Below are positions 35,787-46,685 of a stretch of DNA of 64,000 nucleotides, in pieces. Positions within the stretch are counted from its first letter, which is position 1, and the number at the start of each line of letters is the position of its first letter. The translations under genes and the position numbers were made by a program. This DNA is from Tsukamurella pulmonis. GTDB taxonomy: Bacteria; Actinomycetota; Actinomycetes; Mycobacteriales; Mycobacteriaceae. The stretch is taken from contig NZ_FNLF01000002.1 of assembly GCF_900103175.1 (NCBI RefSeq), positions 4,540,136 through 4,604,135 on the forward strand, read 5' to 3'. The notes under the pieces are model-generated. The model saw nothing but the letters and a program-made list of their open reading frames with translations. It did not search any database and was not told where the DNA came from.

Positions 35787-37156
35787 CCGCGGCCGTCCTC
35801 GAACAGCACGCCGGGGTTGAGCAGGCCCGACGGGTCCCAGGCGGCCTTGATCCGGCGCAGCAGCGCGACCTGCTCGGCGCCTCGTTGCCGCTCCAGCCAG
35901 GCCCGCTTCGCCCGTCCGATCCCGTGCTCGGCGCTGACGGTGCCGCCGGCGGCCAGCACCCGCTCGAGCACGGCCGCCTCCAGCCGCTCGGCCAGCTCCT
36001 CCGGAAACCGCCGCGCCGGGGCCGACGGGCCGGGCAGCAGGTTGATGTGCACGTTCCCCTCGGCGAGATGCCCGAAGAGCACCGGCTCCGCAGCGAACCC
36101 GGCGGCGCCGGCGATGCCCCGGACCGCGTCGACGATCGCCTCCGTCGCCCCGGCGAGGTCCGCCAGCGGGACACCCACGTCGAGCTTGACCGGCACCCCC
36201 GCCGCGTTCACGGCCTCGGTGGTGCGGGCGCGGTAGCGCCACAGCCGCGGGCGGTCCTCGGCGTCGGCGACGGCGATCCGGTCGTCGGGCAGCAGTTCCG
36301 CGAGCGCGGCGGCGTCCGACAGCGGCGCGTCGAGCTCGGCGAACACCCAGCAGCCGTCCGTCGGGAGCGGAGCGGGCACGTCGAGGTGCGCGGCGACGCG
36401 GGCGACGGCGGCACCGTCGGACCACTCCAGCGCGAGCAGCCCCGGCAGGGCGCGCAGCGCCGGTACCGCCGCGACGGCGTCGGGCAGCGAGCGGAAGGCC
36501 AGCGCGACGACGCTGCGGTGCGCGCTCGCGGGCTCGAGCCGCCAGGTGACGTCGGTGATCACGGCCAGGGTGCCCTCCGAGCCCGCCAGCTGATCGACGA
36601 GGTCGTAGCCGGTGTTGTCCTTCGGCGGCGGGCGGCGGCGGTCGAGGACGGCACCGTCGGGCAGGACCGCCCGCACCCCCGCGACGCGGGCCCGCGCCGT
36701 GCCGTAGCGCAGCACCTCCGCTCCCCCGGCGTTCGTCGCGACCGCGCCGCCGACGGTGGCCGACTCGCCCGAAGCGATCGAGAGCCCGATCGTGAAACCG
36801 TGTGCGGAGGCGAAGGATTCGAGCTGCCCGAGGGTGACGCCGGCGCCGGCGGTCACGGCACCGTCGGCGATCTCCCCGATCGCGTCGAGACCGCGCAGGG
36901 ACAGCACCACCGATCCGGCGGGCGGCACCGCGCCGGCGACGAGGCCGGTGTTGCCGCCCTGCGGCACCACCGGGACGCCGGCGGCGGCGCAGGTGCGCAG
37001 GACCGCGGAAACGGCGTCGACGGTCCGCGGGCGAACGACGATCGCGGGTCCGCCGCGCCACCGGCCGGTCCAGTCGACGACGTACCCGGCGACCGCGTCC
37101 GCGTCGGTGAGCACCGAGCAATCGGCGATCTCCCGCAGCGTCCCGGTGACGTCCAT
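35783..37156 (-). CDS. FAD-linked oxidase, second GlcD-type copy
   Basis: A 457-residue flavoprotein homologous to the 16936-18285 gene. It has the FAD_binding_4 motifs VPQGGNTGLVAGA, VGGAVATNAGGAE and GYDLVDQLAGSEGTL, and the C-terminal domain with GHLAEGNVHINLL and SAEHGIGRAKRAWL. It probably oxidises a 2-hydroxy acid; D-2-hydroxyglutarate or D-lactate are guesses. Its ATG overlaps the aftB stop (ATGA) and its own stop overlaps the lipoprotein start, so it is translationally embedded in the arabinogalactan gene chain. I recall no equivalent there in M. tuberculosis. Confidence 0.87.
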   Translation of the reverse strand: MDVTGTLREIADCSVLTDADAVAGYVVDWTGRWRGGPAIVVRPRTVDAVSAVLRTCAAAGVPVVPQGGNTGLVAGAVPPAGSVVLSLRGLDAIGEIADGAVTAGAGVTLGQLESFASAHGFTIGLSIASGESATVGGAVATNAGGAEVLRYGTARARVAGVRAVLPDGAVLDRRRPPPKDNTGYDLVDQLAGSEGTLAVITDVTWRLEPASAHRSVVALAFRSLPDAVAAVPALRALPGLLALEWSDGAAVARVAAHLDVPAPLPTDGCWVFAELDAPLSDAAALAELLPDDRIAVADAEDRPRLWRYRARTTEAVNAAGVPVKLDVGVPLADLAGATEAIVDAVRGIAGAAGFAAEPVLFGHLAEGNVHINLLPGPSAPARRFPEELAERLEAAVLERVLAAGGTVSAEHGIGRAKRAWLERQRGAEQVALLRRIKAAWDPSGLLNPGVLFEDGRG

Positions 37157-39216
37157 CAGGGCTTCGGCATCGACTTCTGCTCGTCGGTGAGCGGCGGCGG
37201 CACGTCCAGGCGGCACATCCGCAGCGTGTACTCGGGCACCCGGTCGATGCGCAGCTGCATGTTCGCGAGCGAGAGCTTGACGTTGCGCTTGAACAGATCG
37301 AAGGTGAGCGGCGCGGAGTACGAGTCCTGCAGCTGCTGGATCTGCGGGCAGGTCAACGCCGCCCGCGACTGGTTCACCCAGTCCGGGTCGATGAACGGCG
37401 GCAGTGCGGGGCGCTTCGGGTACGCCTTCGCCTCGGCGACGGCCCAGTCCGGGAACATCTCCTTGTCGTGCCCGATGCGGCCGTCCTCGAGCCGCGCGGT
37501 GTGCGAGGCCATCGGCCAGGCGAGGCCGATCTGATCCCACACGCGCACGTCGAGCGGCAGGTTCATGCCGGTCATGCCGAGGTTGGTGAAGAAGACCGTC
37601 TGCCGCAGCGGCACGTCGTCGGGCCGCGGGTAGGGCAGCGGATCGATGAACCACCAGTCGTAGTCGAAGGACGGCAGGTAGACGCCGCCGCGCGGGGTGT
37701 CGCGCAGGATCTCCTGCAGCGACCGCATGCGCGGGTAGTCGAGGTAGTCGTCCGCGGTGAGCGGGTGCGCGTGGCCCGTCTGCAGCGAGTAGAAGGCCCG
37801 CTCGTCGACGATGCCCGTGGTCCCGATCGCGGTCCCGTCGGGCTGGCCGCGGAACGTCGTGGCGTGCAGGGCCCAGCCGAGGACCAGCACCCACAGCACG
37901 GCGGCGACCGCGGCGCCGGCGGTGCCGGTGGCGAGCCGGGCGATGCCGCGGACCGTCGAATCCTCGGGGCGGCGCGACGGGATCCGCAGCGGGATCACCA
38001 TCACGGGCAGCAGCAGCAGGAACAGCGGCGCGAGCAGCACGCGGCCCGACATGAAGTCGCCACCCTGGCGCAGCCAGTACAGCGTCTCGATGACGCCGCC
38101 GAGGAACATCACGGCCACGATCACCGCGGGCCGCTGCAGCTGATCGCGCAGGCCCCGGGCGCCGCCGCGCGGCAGCCGGAAGCGGCCGGTGAGCGGGGTG
38201 CGGGCGCCCCGCGCGGGCAGCAGGATCAGCGGCATCACGATCGCCAGGGCCAGCAGCGGAAGCCACAGCGAGTACGGCTCGACCAGGTTCATCAGGTAGG
38301 TGAAGCCCTGGCCCCACTTGGAGCCGCTGGCGTCCTTGGCGACGGCCGTGTTCGGCACGGGCAGGCCGTAGTAGCCCATCCGGAAGATCTGGTACCCGAC
38401 GGGCAGCAGGCCCGCGGCGGCGGTCAGCGCGAGCCGCAGCTTCAGGCCGACGGGCGCGAGGAACATGACGACGAGCACGAGGCCGCCGACGACCGCCATC
38501 TCGGGCCGCACGAGCCAGGACAGGCCGGCGACGAAGGCGGTGCCGCAGGTGAGGACCCAGTAGCGGGTGCGCTCGCGGCCCGCGGCGGGATCGCGGTCGG
38601 CCTGCGACCAGGAGATCGCGAGCCACCACAGCAGCGCCACCCAGAAGATGGTGAGCGAGACCTCGAGGCCCGAGGTGGCGAAGTCGCGGGCCGGGGGCAG
38701 CGCCATGTAGACGAGGCCGCCGGCGGGCAGGAGCAGCAGGCCGGAGCCGCGCAGCCGCGCCCAGCCGGGGCCACCGCGGTACAGGCGCGACGTGCCGAGC
38801 ATGGCGAGGGGGATCGCGGCGACGGAGAGCACCAGCGCGACGGTGAGCACGACGTACTCGGTCTGCACGCCGCTGATCCAGGAGAAGAACCAGATGAGGT
38901 AGGTCCACGCGGCGGAGGTGTTGACCTCGACCCGCTCCCCCGCGTTGAAGACGGGGCCGTTCCCGGCGAGCAGGTTCCGCACCGTCCGCAGCACGATGAG
39001 GCCGTCGTCGGCGATCCACCGGCGCTGCCAGGCGCCGTAGCCGAACAGGACCGCGCACGCCGCCACCCCGAGCCAGAAGCTGACTCGGGGTGCGGTGAGA
39101 GAGGTCGACGGGGCCCCGGTGCCGCTCTCGGCGGGGGCCTGGACGTCAGGCGAAGTAGACCGCGGCAACGACGGTTCCAATCCACGCGATCGCGAGCACC
39201 TGCAGCACGCGATCAC
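37156..39216 (-). CDS. aftB: Terminal arabinofuranosyltransferase AftB
   Basis: A membrane GT-C enzyme of up to 686 residues that adds the terminal beta-1,2-arabinofuranose to arabinogalactan. After the first TM helix comes the catalytic Asp pair (D70-D71 in RWIADDGLIVLR), then about ten TM helices and a C-terminal extracytoplasmic domain. Position between ubiA and the FAD oxidase matches Rv3805c. The start is uncertain: no ATG/GTG follows the ubiA stop (39146) before conserved sequence, so it is a GTG at 39216 or a TTG at 39180 or 39168, all overlapping ubiA by 20-70 bp. Confidence 0.92.
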   Translation of the reverse strand: MIACCRCSRSRGLEPSLPRSTSPDVQAPAESGTGAPSTSLTAPRVSFWLGVAACAVLFGYGAWQRRWIADDGLIVLRTVRNLLAGNGPVFNAGERVEVNTSAAWTYLIWFFSWISGVQTEYVVLTVALVLSVAAIPLAMLGTSRLYRGGPGWARLRGSGLLLLPAGGLVYMALPPARDFATSGLEVSLTIFWVALLWWLAISWSQADRDPAAGRERTRYWVLTCGTAFVAGLSWLVRPEMAVVGGLVLVVMFLAPVGLKLRLALTAAAGLLPVGYQIFRMGYYGLPVPNTAVAKDASGSKWGQGFTYLMNLVEPYSLWLPLLALAIVMPLILLPARGARTPLTGRFRLPRGGARGLRDQLQRPAVIVAVMFLGGVIETLYWLRQGGDFMSGRVLLAPLFLLLLPVMVIPLRIPSRRPEDSTVRGIARLATGTAGAAVAAVLWVLVLGWALHATTFRGQPDGTAIGTTGIVDERAFYSLQTGHAHPLTADDYLDYPRMRSLQEILRDTPRGGVYLPSFDYDWWFIDPLPYPRPDDVPLRQTVFFTNLGMTGMNLPLDVRVWDQIGLAWPMASHTARLEDGRIGHDKEMFPDWAVAEAKAYPKRPALPPFIDPDWVNQSRAALTCPQIQQLQDSYSAPLTFDLFKRNVKLSLANMQLRIDRVPEYTLRMCRLDVPPPLTDEQKSMPKP

Positions 39217-40066
39217 CCAGGGCGATCTCCTCGGGCTCGCCCGCCTCGCCGCCGTCGACGTCGACCGCGTAACGCAGGATCGCGATGGTGAAGGGCACCA
39301 TCGACAGGGCGTACCAGATGTTGTCCGGGTGCGTCGTCTTGTCGAACGCCCACAGGCCGTAGCAGAGCACCACGGCCGTGGCCGCCAGCGTCCAGACGAA
39401 GCGCAGGTAGGTGGTGGTGTAGTACTCCAGCGACTTGCGGATCTTGGCGCCGGTGCGCTCGGCGAGCTGCAGCTCCGCGTAGCGCTTGCCCGCGGCCATG
39501 AACAGCGAGCCGAAGGCCATCACCAGCAGGAACCACTGGGACAGGCCCTTGGGCAGCTCGGCGGCTACCCCACCGGCGACGGCGCGCAGCAGGAAGCCGG
39601 AGCTGACGATGCAGATGTCGATCACGGCCTGGTGCTTGAGGCCGAAGCAGTAGCCGAGCTGGATGACGATGTACGCCGCGATGACGATCGCCAGTTCCTT
39701 GTTGGCGAGCAGCGAGACCGCGATGGCCCCCGCCCCGAACAGGAACGAGAGCACGTAGGCCAGGTTCACCGGGACCACACCGGCCGCGATGGGGCGGTAG
39801 CGCTTGGTCGGGTGCGCGCGATCGGCCTCGACGTCGAGGGCGTCGTTGATCAGGTAGATCGACGAGGCGGCCAGACAGAACGCGATGAACGCCAGGCCCA
39901 CGTTGGCGAAGTTGACGTACTCGAGCTGGTCGCGCCCGGCGGCCAGCGGGGCCACCACGACGAGGACGTTCTTGACCCACTGCCGGGGCCGGATCGCCTT
40001 GATCAGTCCGGTCGCGAGGTTCGACGGTGCCTTCGGCTCGCCGTGCTCGATCGGCTCCTCGCTCAT
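39146..40066 (-). CDS. ubiA: Decaprenyl-phosphate phosphoribosyltransferase (UbiA family)
   Basis: A 306-residue integral membrane prenyltransferase, orthologous by position and sequence to Rv3806c. It transfers 5-phosphoribose from PRPP to decaprenyl phosphate, the first step to the arabinose donor. The first Asp-rich motif is NDALDVEADRAHP (N74-D82) and a second acidic stretch DVDGGEAGEPEE lies near the C-terminus. About nine TM segments are visible. Its ATG overlaps the stop of the PAP2 gene (ATGA), and its 3' end overlaps aftB. Confidence 0.95.
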   Translation of the reverse strand: MSEEPIEHGEPKAPSNLATGLIKAIRPRQWVKNVLVVVAPLAAGRDQLEYVNFANVGLAFIAFCLAASSIYLINDALDVEADRAHPTKRYRPIAAGVVPVNLAYVLSFLFGAGAIAVSLLANKELAIVIAAYIVIQLGYCFGLKHQAVIDICIVSSGFLLRAVAGGVAAELPKGLSQWFLLVMAFGSLFMAAGKRYAELQLAERTGAKIRKSLEYYTTTYLRFVWTLAATAVVLCYGLWAFDKTTHPDNIWYALSMVPFTIAILRYAVDVDGGEAGEPEEIALGDRVLQVLAIAWIGTVVAAVYFA

Positions 40067-40658
40067 CAGCTGTTCGATCCCTTGCTCTGGTTCTTCGAGG
40101 CGCAGCGCGCCGCCCGGTCAGCCCATAGTCTCTCACCCTCGATCGCGGCCAGCGCGGTCGCCGCACCGATGGCGGCGCCGGCGGCCACGTCCGACGGGTA
40201 GTGCACGCCCAGCACCATGCGGGAGGTGAGCATCGGCGGCACCACCGCGGCGGGCGCCAGCACGGCGCCGCCGGGGACGCCGGACGCGCGGCCCAGCAGG
40301 ATCGCGCCGGCCGTCGAGCTGGTGGCGTGCGAGGACGGGAAGCTGAGCTTGCTCGGGGTGCCGACGCCGACCGTGATGTACGGGTGGTCCGGGCGCTTGC
40401 GGCGCACGATCCGCTTGATCACGACGGACGCGGCGTGCGCGACGAACGCACCGACGCCCGCGGTGACGTACTGCCGCCGGCGCTTCGGCTGCACCAGCGC
40501 ACCGAGCGCAGCCAGGCCGAGCCAGCCGAGCGAGTGCTCGCCGAAGTGGCTCAGGCCGCGGGCCGCGGGCAGCACGCCGGGACGGCCGGCCAGCTGCGCC
40601 TGCACGCCGACGAGGATCATCTCCTCGGGGCTGAGCGCCTGCTCGGGGGCGTTGCGGC

Positions 40659-40662
<4 letters not shown>
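40066..40662 (-). CDS. PAP2-family phosphatase (Rv3807c type)
   Basis: A 198-residue membrane phosphatase carrying the three PAP2 motifs: K-R-I-V-R-R-K-R-P (KRIVRRKRPD), PSSHATS and SRMVLGVHYPSDV. By position it corresponds to Rv3807c, proposed to remove the 5-phosphate from decaprenyl-phosphoryl-5-phosphoribose made by the adjacent UbiA protein. The GTG start overlaps the glfT2 stop by 4 bp. Motif 2 has Ser instead of the usual Gly (PSSH), which is common in this subfamily. Confidence 0.92.
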
Positions 40663-43777
<3,115 letters not shown>

Positions 43778-43787
43778 TCAGGGTACC

Positions 43788-43818
43788 GGCCGGGTGACGT
43801 GGATGACGCCACCCGGCC
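43788..43818 (-). terminator. Hairpin between the SpoIID-domain gene and glf
   Basis: GGCCGGGTG (43788-43796) and CACCCGGCC (43810-43818) form a 9-bp stem. It lies 12 bp after the stop of the SpoIID-domain gene and 17 bp before glf, so it could terminate the former or attenuate read-through into glf. Confidence 0.6.
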
Positions 43819-43829
43819 CTGGCCTGTGA

Positions 43830-45995
43830 CTAAGCCGGAGCGTTCGGCACTGTCGGGACGGCGAGCGGGGTCGAACCCGCCGGGGCCGCGGGCGCCGCCG
43901 GGGCGGCGGGAGCCGTGGTCGCCGGAGCCGCAGGCGCGGACGGTGCGGACGGGTCCGCCGGCGCCGACGGGGCGCCCGGCGTCGCGGGCGTGTCGGTGCC
44001 CGACGGTGCCGCGCCGGTGCTCTCGCCCGGAGCGACGGGCACCGCGGGGACACCGGTCGGCGTGTCGGCCGGGTTCGGGTTCACGCCCAGCACATCGCCC
44101 CAGCCCGGGATCAGGTTGAGCAGCGGCAGCGGCGGCAGGCTCGGGGCACCACCGGCGGCGAAGGCCGTCGCCCAGTTGAGCAGCGTGGCCGGCGCGGAGA
44201 CGCCCGACGGGACGACCTGCGCACCGTTCGCCTTGGTGTAGTAGATCGTGCCGTTCTGGTACGACTGCAGCATCGAGCCGTCCGGGAACGCGATCGGGTT
44301 GGCGATCACGCGGCCGAGCGTGCCCTTCTCGCCGCCCGCGGCGGCGTAGGCCGCCTCGACGGCCGCCTTGCCGGTCACGCCCTGTGCGGCGGGTGCCGCG
44401 GACGGGGCCGGCGGCGCCGGGATGCCGGGGATCGCCGGTGCCGCGGGTGCGGTGGGCGCGGCGGGAGCAGCCGGGGCCGCGGGCGCGGCGGGAGCCGCAG
44501 GCGAGCCGGCGGCGGCGACGGCCGGAGCGGCGCCGGGCACCGTCGGGACGGCGGGAGCGGCCGGTGCGGCGGGTGCAGCCGGGGCGGCGGGAGCAGCCGG
44601 GGCGCCGGCCGCGGGGGCCGAGGCGGTGGCCGTCGTCGCGCCCACCGGGGCGGACTGGGCCGCGTTCGGCGCGGTCGGGACCGGGTTGAACGGGTCGACG
44701 GGGGCCGCGACGATCGGCTGGTCCACGACCCGTCCGGGGACCGGCGCGGGCGCGGCGCTCGACGATGCGGAGGTCGCGCCGGGGGCGCTCGGGGCGCCGG
44801 GCGCGGCGGGGGTCGACGCCGGGTTCTGGCCGTCGATGGTGAACCAGTCCGAGCGCAGGCCCAGCTTCTTGCGGACCTCGTCGCCCTTGACGGTCACGGT
44901 GCGGTCCGCGCCGACGATCTCGACGGCCTCGACACGGCCGGCCTGCGCCGACTGCGTCTTGACCACGCGCACCGACTTCAGCGCGCCGACCCCGAACTCC
45001 TGGGAGATCTTCGCGGCGGGCACCTTCTGGGTCCAGTTCTTGAACGGGGAGACCACGTCGCCGTCGTCCTTGACCGCCGTGAAGTCGCCGCCCGCGGTGA
45101 AACCGCCGGTGGAGCTGGAGAACTCGGTGGAGACGGCGTAGCCGTTCTTCGCCATGACCAGGCCCGCCGTGCTGGCGACGGCCTTGTCGGTGCGGGGGTC
45201 CTCCTTGGCCGCGCCGCCGTAGACCTGCGAGTCCTGGGTGTCGTTGTAGCGGTCGCCGCGCTTGGCGCCCTCGGCCAGCGCGTAGGAGCGGGCGGCGATG
45301 GCCTGCGCGCGCAGCGCCTCGTAGCCGCCCTGGTCGGCCCACTCGACCTTGCTCTCGACGGGGACCACGCCGCGGACGTAGTCCTCGATGTTGACGACGT
45401 TGAAGACCTTGCCGTCCTTCGCGGCGATCGCGCCGCGGTAGGCGGTGTCGGTGCCGCAGAACTTCAGCAGCTCGCCGACGGGCCGGTTCGCCTCGCCGTT
45501 GAGCGGGTCGATCGTCGCGTCCTCGCCGGCCGGGACCGTCTTCACGACGGGGCCGTTGCAGCCGGTGGTGATGACGGCGTTGCCGCCCTCGAGGCGCACG
45601 GCCTGGCCCGGCGCGACGGGCTGATCGCCGATCTTGGCGCCGGCCGGGGCCAGCACGTTCGCGGCCTTCTGCGTGGTGAGCTGCACGCGGACGGGCAGCT
45701 TCACGTCGGCGCGCGCCAGCTGGGACCCGCCGTAGTAGTGGGCGACGATCTGCTCGGCCTTCCAGCCGGACTTCGCGTAGCCGAAGGCGCCCCACTGGCC
45801 GAGGCCGCGGCCGTGACCGTTGCCCTGACCGGTGAAGGTCACGTCGTTCCCGGCGGCGAGCGCGGGGTCGCCGATGATGTTCGTGGTGCTGAGCAGCGCC
45901 GCAGCGCCGCCCACGGCCAGGGCCGGGAGCATCGCGAGCGCGACGGTGCGCCGTCCGCGGCGGCGACGAGGACCGCCGTCGATCCACACGGGCAT
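43830..45995 (-). CDS. Secreted SpoIID/LytB-domain protein with Pro-Ala repeats and LGFP-like module
   Basis: A 721-residue exported protein. After a basic N-terminus and hydrophobic segment (about 17-45), a SpoIID/amidase-enhancer domain spans about 50-370 (GHGRGLGQWGAFGYAKSGW, NIEDYVRGVVPVE, RAQAIAARSYAL, DSQVYGG). A Pro/Ala-rich region (about 385-530, many APAAP repeats) leads to an LGFP-like unit (about 540-600, IAFPDGSMLQSYQNGTIYY) and a second Pro/Ala tail. SpoIID proteins cut or process peptidoglycan. An SD (AAGGAG) precedes the ATG. A 9-bp hexamer array lies 75-116 bp upstream. Position is where M. tuberculosis has Erp (Rv3810) and Rv3811. Confidence 0.87.
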   Translation of the reverse strand: MPVWIDGGPRRRRGRRTVALAMLPALAVGGAAALLSTTNIIGDPALAAGNDVTFTGQGNGHGRGLGQWGAFGYAKSGWKAEQIVAHYYGGSQLARADVKLPVRVQLTTQKAANVLAPAGAKIGDQPVAPGQAVRLEGGNAVITTGCNGPVVKTVPAGEDATIDPLNGEANRPVGELLKFCGTDTAYRGAIAAKDGKVFNVVNIEDYVRGVVPVESKVEWADQGGYEALRAQAIAARSYALAEGAKRGDRYNDTQDSQVYGGAAKEDPRTDKAVASTAGLVMAKNGYAVSTEFSSSTGGFTAGGDFTAVKDDGDVVSPFKNWTQKVPAAKISQEFGVGALKSVRVVKTQSAQAGRVEAVEIVGADRTVTVKGDEVRKKLGLRSDWFTIDGQNPASTPAAPGAPSAPGATSASSSAAPAPVPGRVVDQPIVAAPVDPFNPVPTAPNAAQSAPVGATTATASAPAAGAPAAPAAPAAPAAPAAPAVPTVPGAAPAVAAAGSPAAPAAPAAPAAPAAPTAPAAPAIPGIPAPPAPSAAPAAQGVTGKAAVEAAYAAAGGEKGTLGRVIANPIAFPDGSMLQSYQNGTIYYTKANGAQVVPSGVSAPATLLNWATAFAAGGAPSLPPLPLLNLIPGWGDVLGVNPNPADTPTGVPAVPVAPGESTGAAPSGTDTPATPGAPSAPADPSAPSAPAAPATTAPAAPAAPAAPAGSTPLAVPTVPNAPA

Positions 45996-46069
45996 GGCTT
46001 CTCCTTAGCTCGACAGGTGAGCCCTGCCGAAGGGCAAAGCTCAACGTGAGGTCGAGACTAACACCATCT

Positions 46070-46111
46070 GCAACACTCGTCACGTAAGCAACATTCGTCA
46101 CATCAGTCACA
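46070..46111. promoter_or_regulatory. 9-bp-periodic GTCACA-like array upstream of the SpoIID-domain gene
   Basis: Five hexamers in one 9-bp register: GCAACA (46070), GTCACG (46079), GCAACA (46088), GTCACA (46097) and GTCACA (46106). The array lies 75-116 bp before the start codon, much like the array before mycolyltransferase copy 1. MtrA is the leading candidate regulator by motif memory and by target type (envelope remodelling). Confidence 0.6.
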
Positions 46112-46193
46112 GGCAGGCTCGCGTCGCGCGGAACAGGCCCGTGGGGCCGCAGACCCGGTCTCCTCGGCGGAGGCTCGGGGGAGGTCACCCTCC

Positions 46194-46630
46194 TCTGCGG
46201 AGAGACGTGTCGCTCCACGGAAGGTATGCGCGCCGCGCATACCCTGCGTTTCTGCAGGTAGAAGGCCTACTCGAGAGATCGGGCCATGCGCGGCACGCAT
46301 ACCCCGGTCCGGGCGCGGCCGTCGTCGCCACGCCACCGCCGCACGTCGCCCCCGCACCTCGCCCGCCGCGCCGCGTCTCGCCGCGCGGCATCCCACTCCC
46401 GCGGGAGGTTTTCACAGACTCTCGGGGTGCAACCCCCTCGCGAGGCGGAAACACCCGCGCGAACGACTGCGGAGCATTCAGCCGGACTCGGCGGACACCA
46501 ACAGAGACACCGGCATCGAGGTTATGCGGCGCACGCATCACCAGATCATCGGAACTGGCCTTCCGCCTGCGGAAACACAGGGCATGCGCGGCGCGCATGG
46601 CTTCCGCGAACGACTACCGGCCTCCACAGA
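46194..46630. repeat. ~437-bp element with ~110-bp imperfect inverted arms
   Basis: The left arm (46194-46304) and right arm (46521-46630) are imperfect reverse complements along their whole length. Each arm contains two short palindromes with ATGCGCGGC/GCGCAT-type cores, so four such palindromes occur in all. Shared stretches include the CCCTG(C/T)GTTTC(T/C)GCAGG segment followed by AAGGCC. The 216-bp centre has no convincing gene and repeats a CGCGAACGACT motif found in the right arm. The full gap 45996-46685 holds only the array above and this element. A miniature mobile element or a structured RNA locus is possible. Confidence 0.7.
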
Positions 46631-46685
46631 CCTGACCGGCGAGGCTCGCGGCGCACCCCGGACCGGCGACGCACCGTCGAACGGG

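Noticed and set aside
16936-37156. DprE1 identity for either FAD-linked oxidase
   Set aside because: Both have the GlcD-type C-terminal FAD-oxidase domain rather than the ALO-type domain, and dprE2 is not adjacent.
43860-43880. tRNA-like T-loop sequence GGGGTCGAACCCGC
   Set aside because: It lies inside the Pro/Ala-rich coding tail of the SpoIID gene and no acceptor or anticodon stem can be formed around it.
46194-46630. CRISPR array or integron attC sites at the ATGCGCGGC/GCGCAT palindromes
   Set aside because: The four palindromes are not evenly spaced by unique spacers, their order is mirrored rather than tandem, no cas or integrase gene is near and no attC core-site motifs are seen.
46115-46650. 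AGGCTCGCG direct repeat (46115-46123 and 46642-46650) as target-site duplication of the 46.2-kb element
   Set aside because: The copies lie about 70 bp and 12 bp from the inverted arms, so they do not flank the element as a target duplication would.
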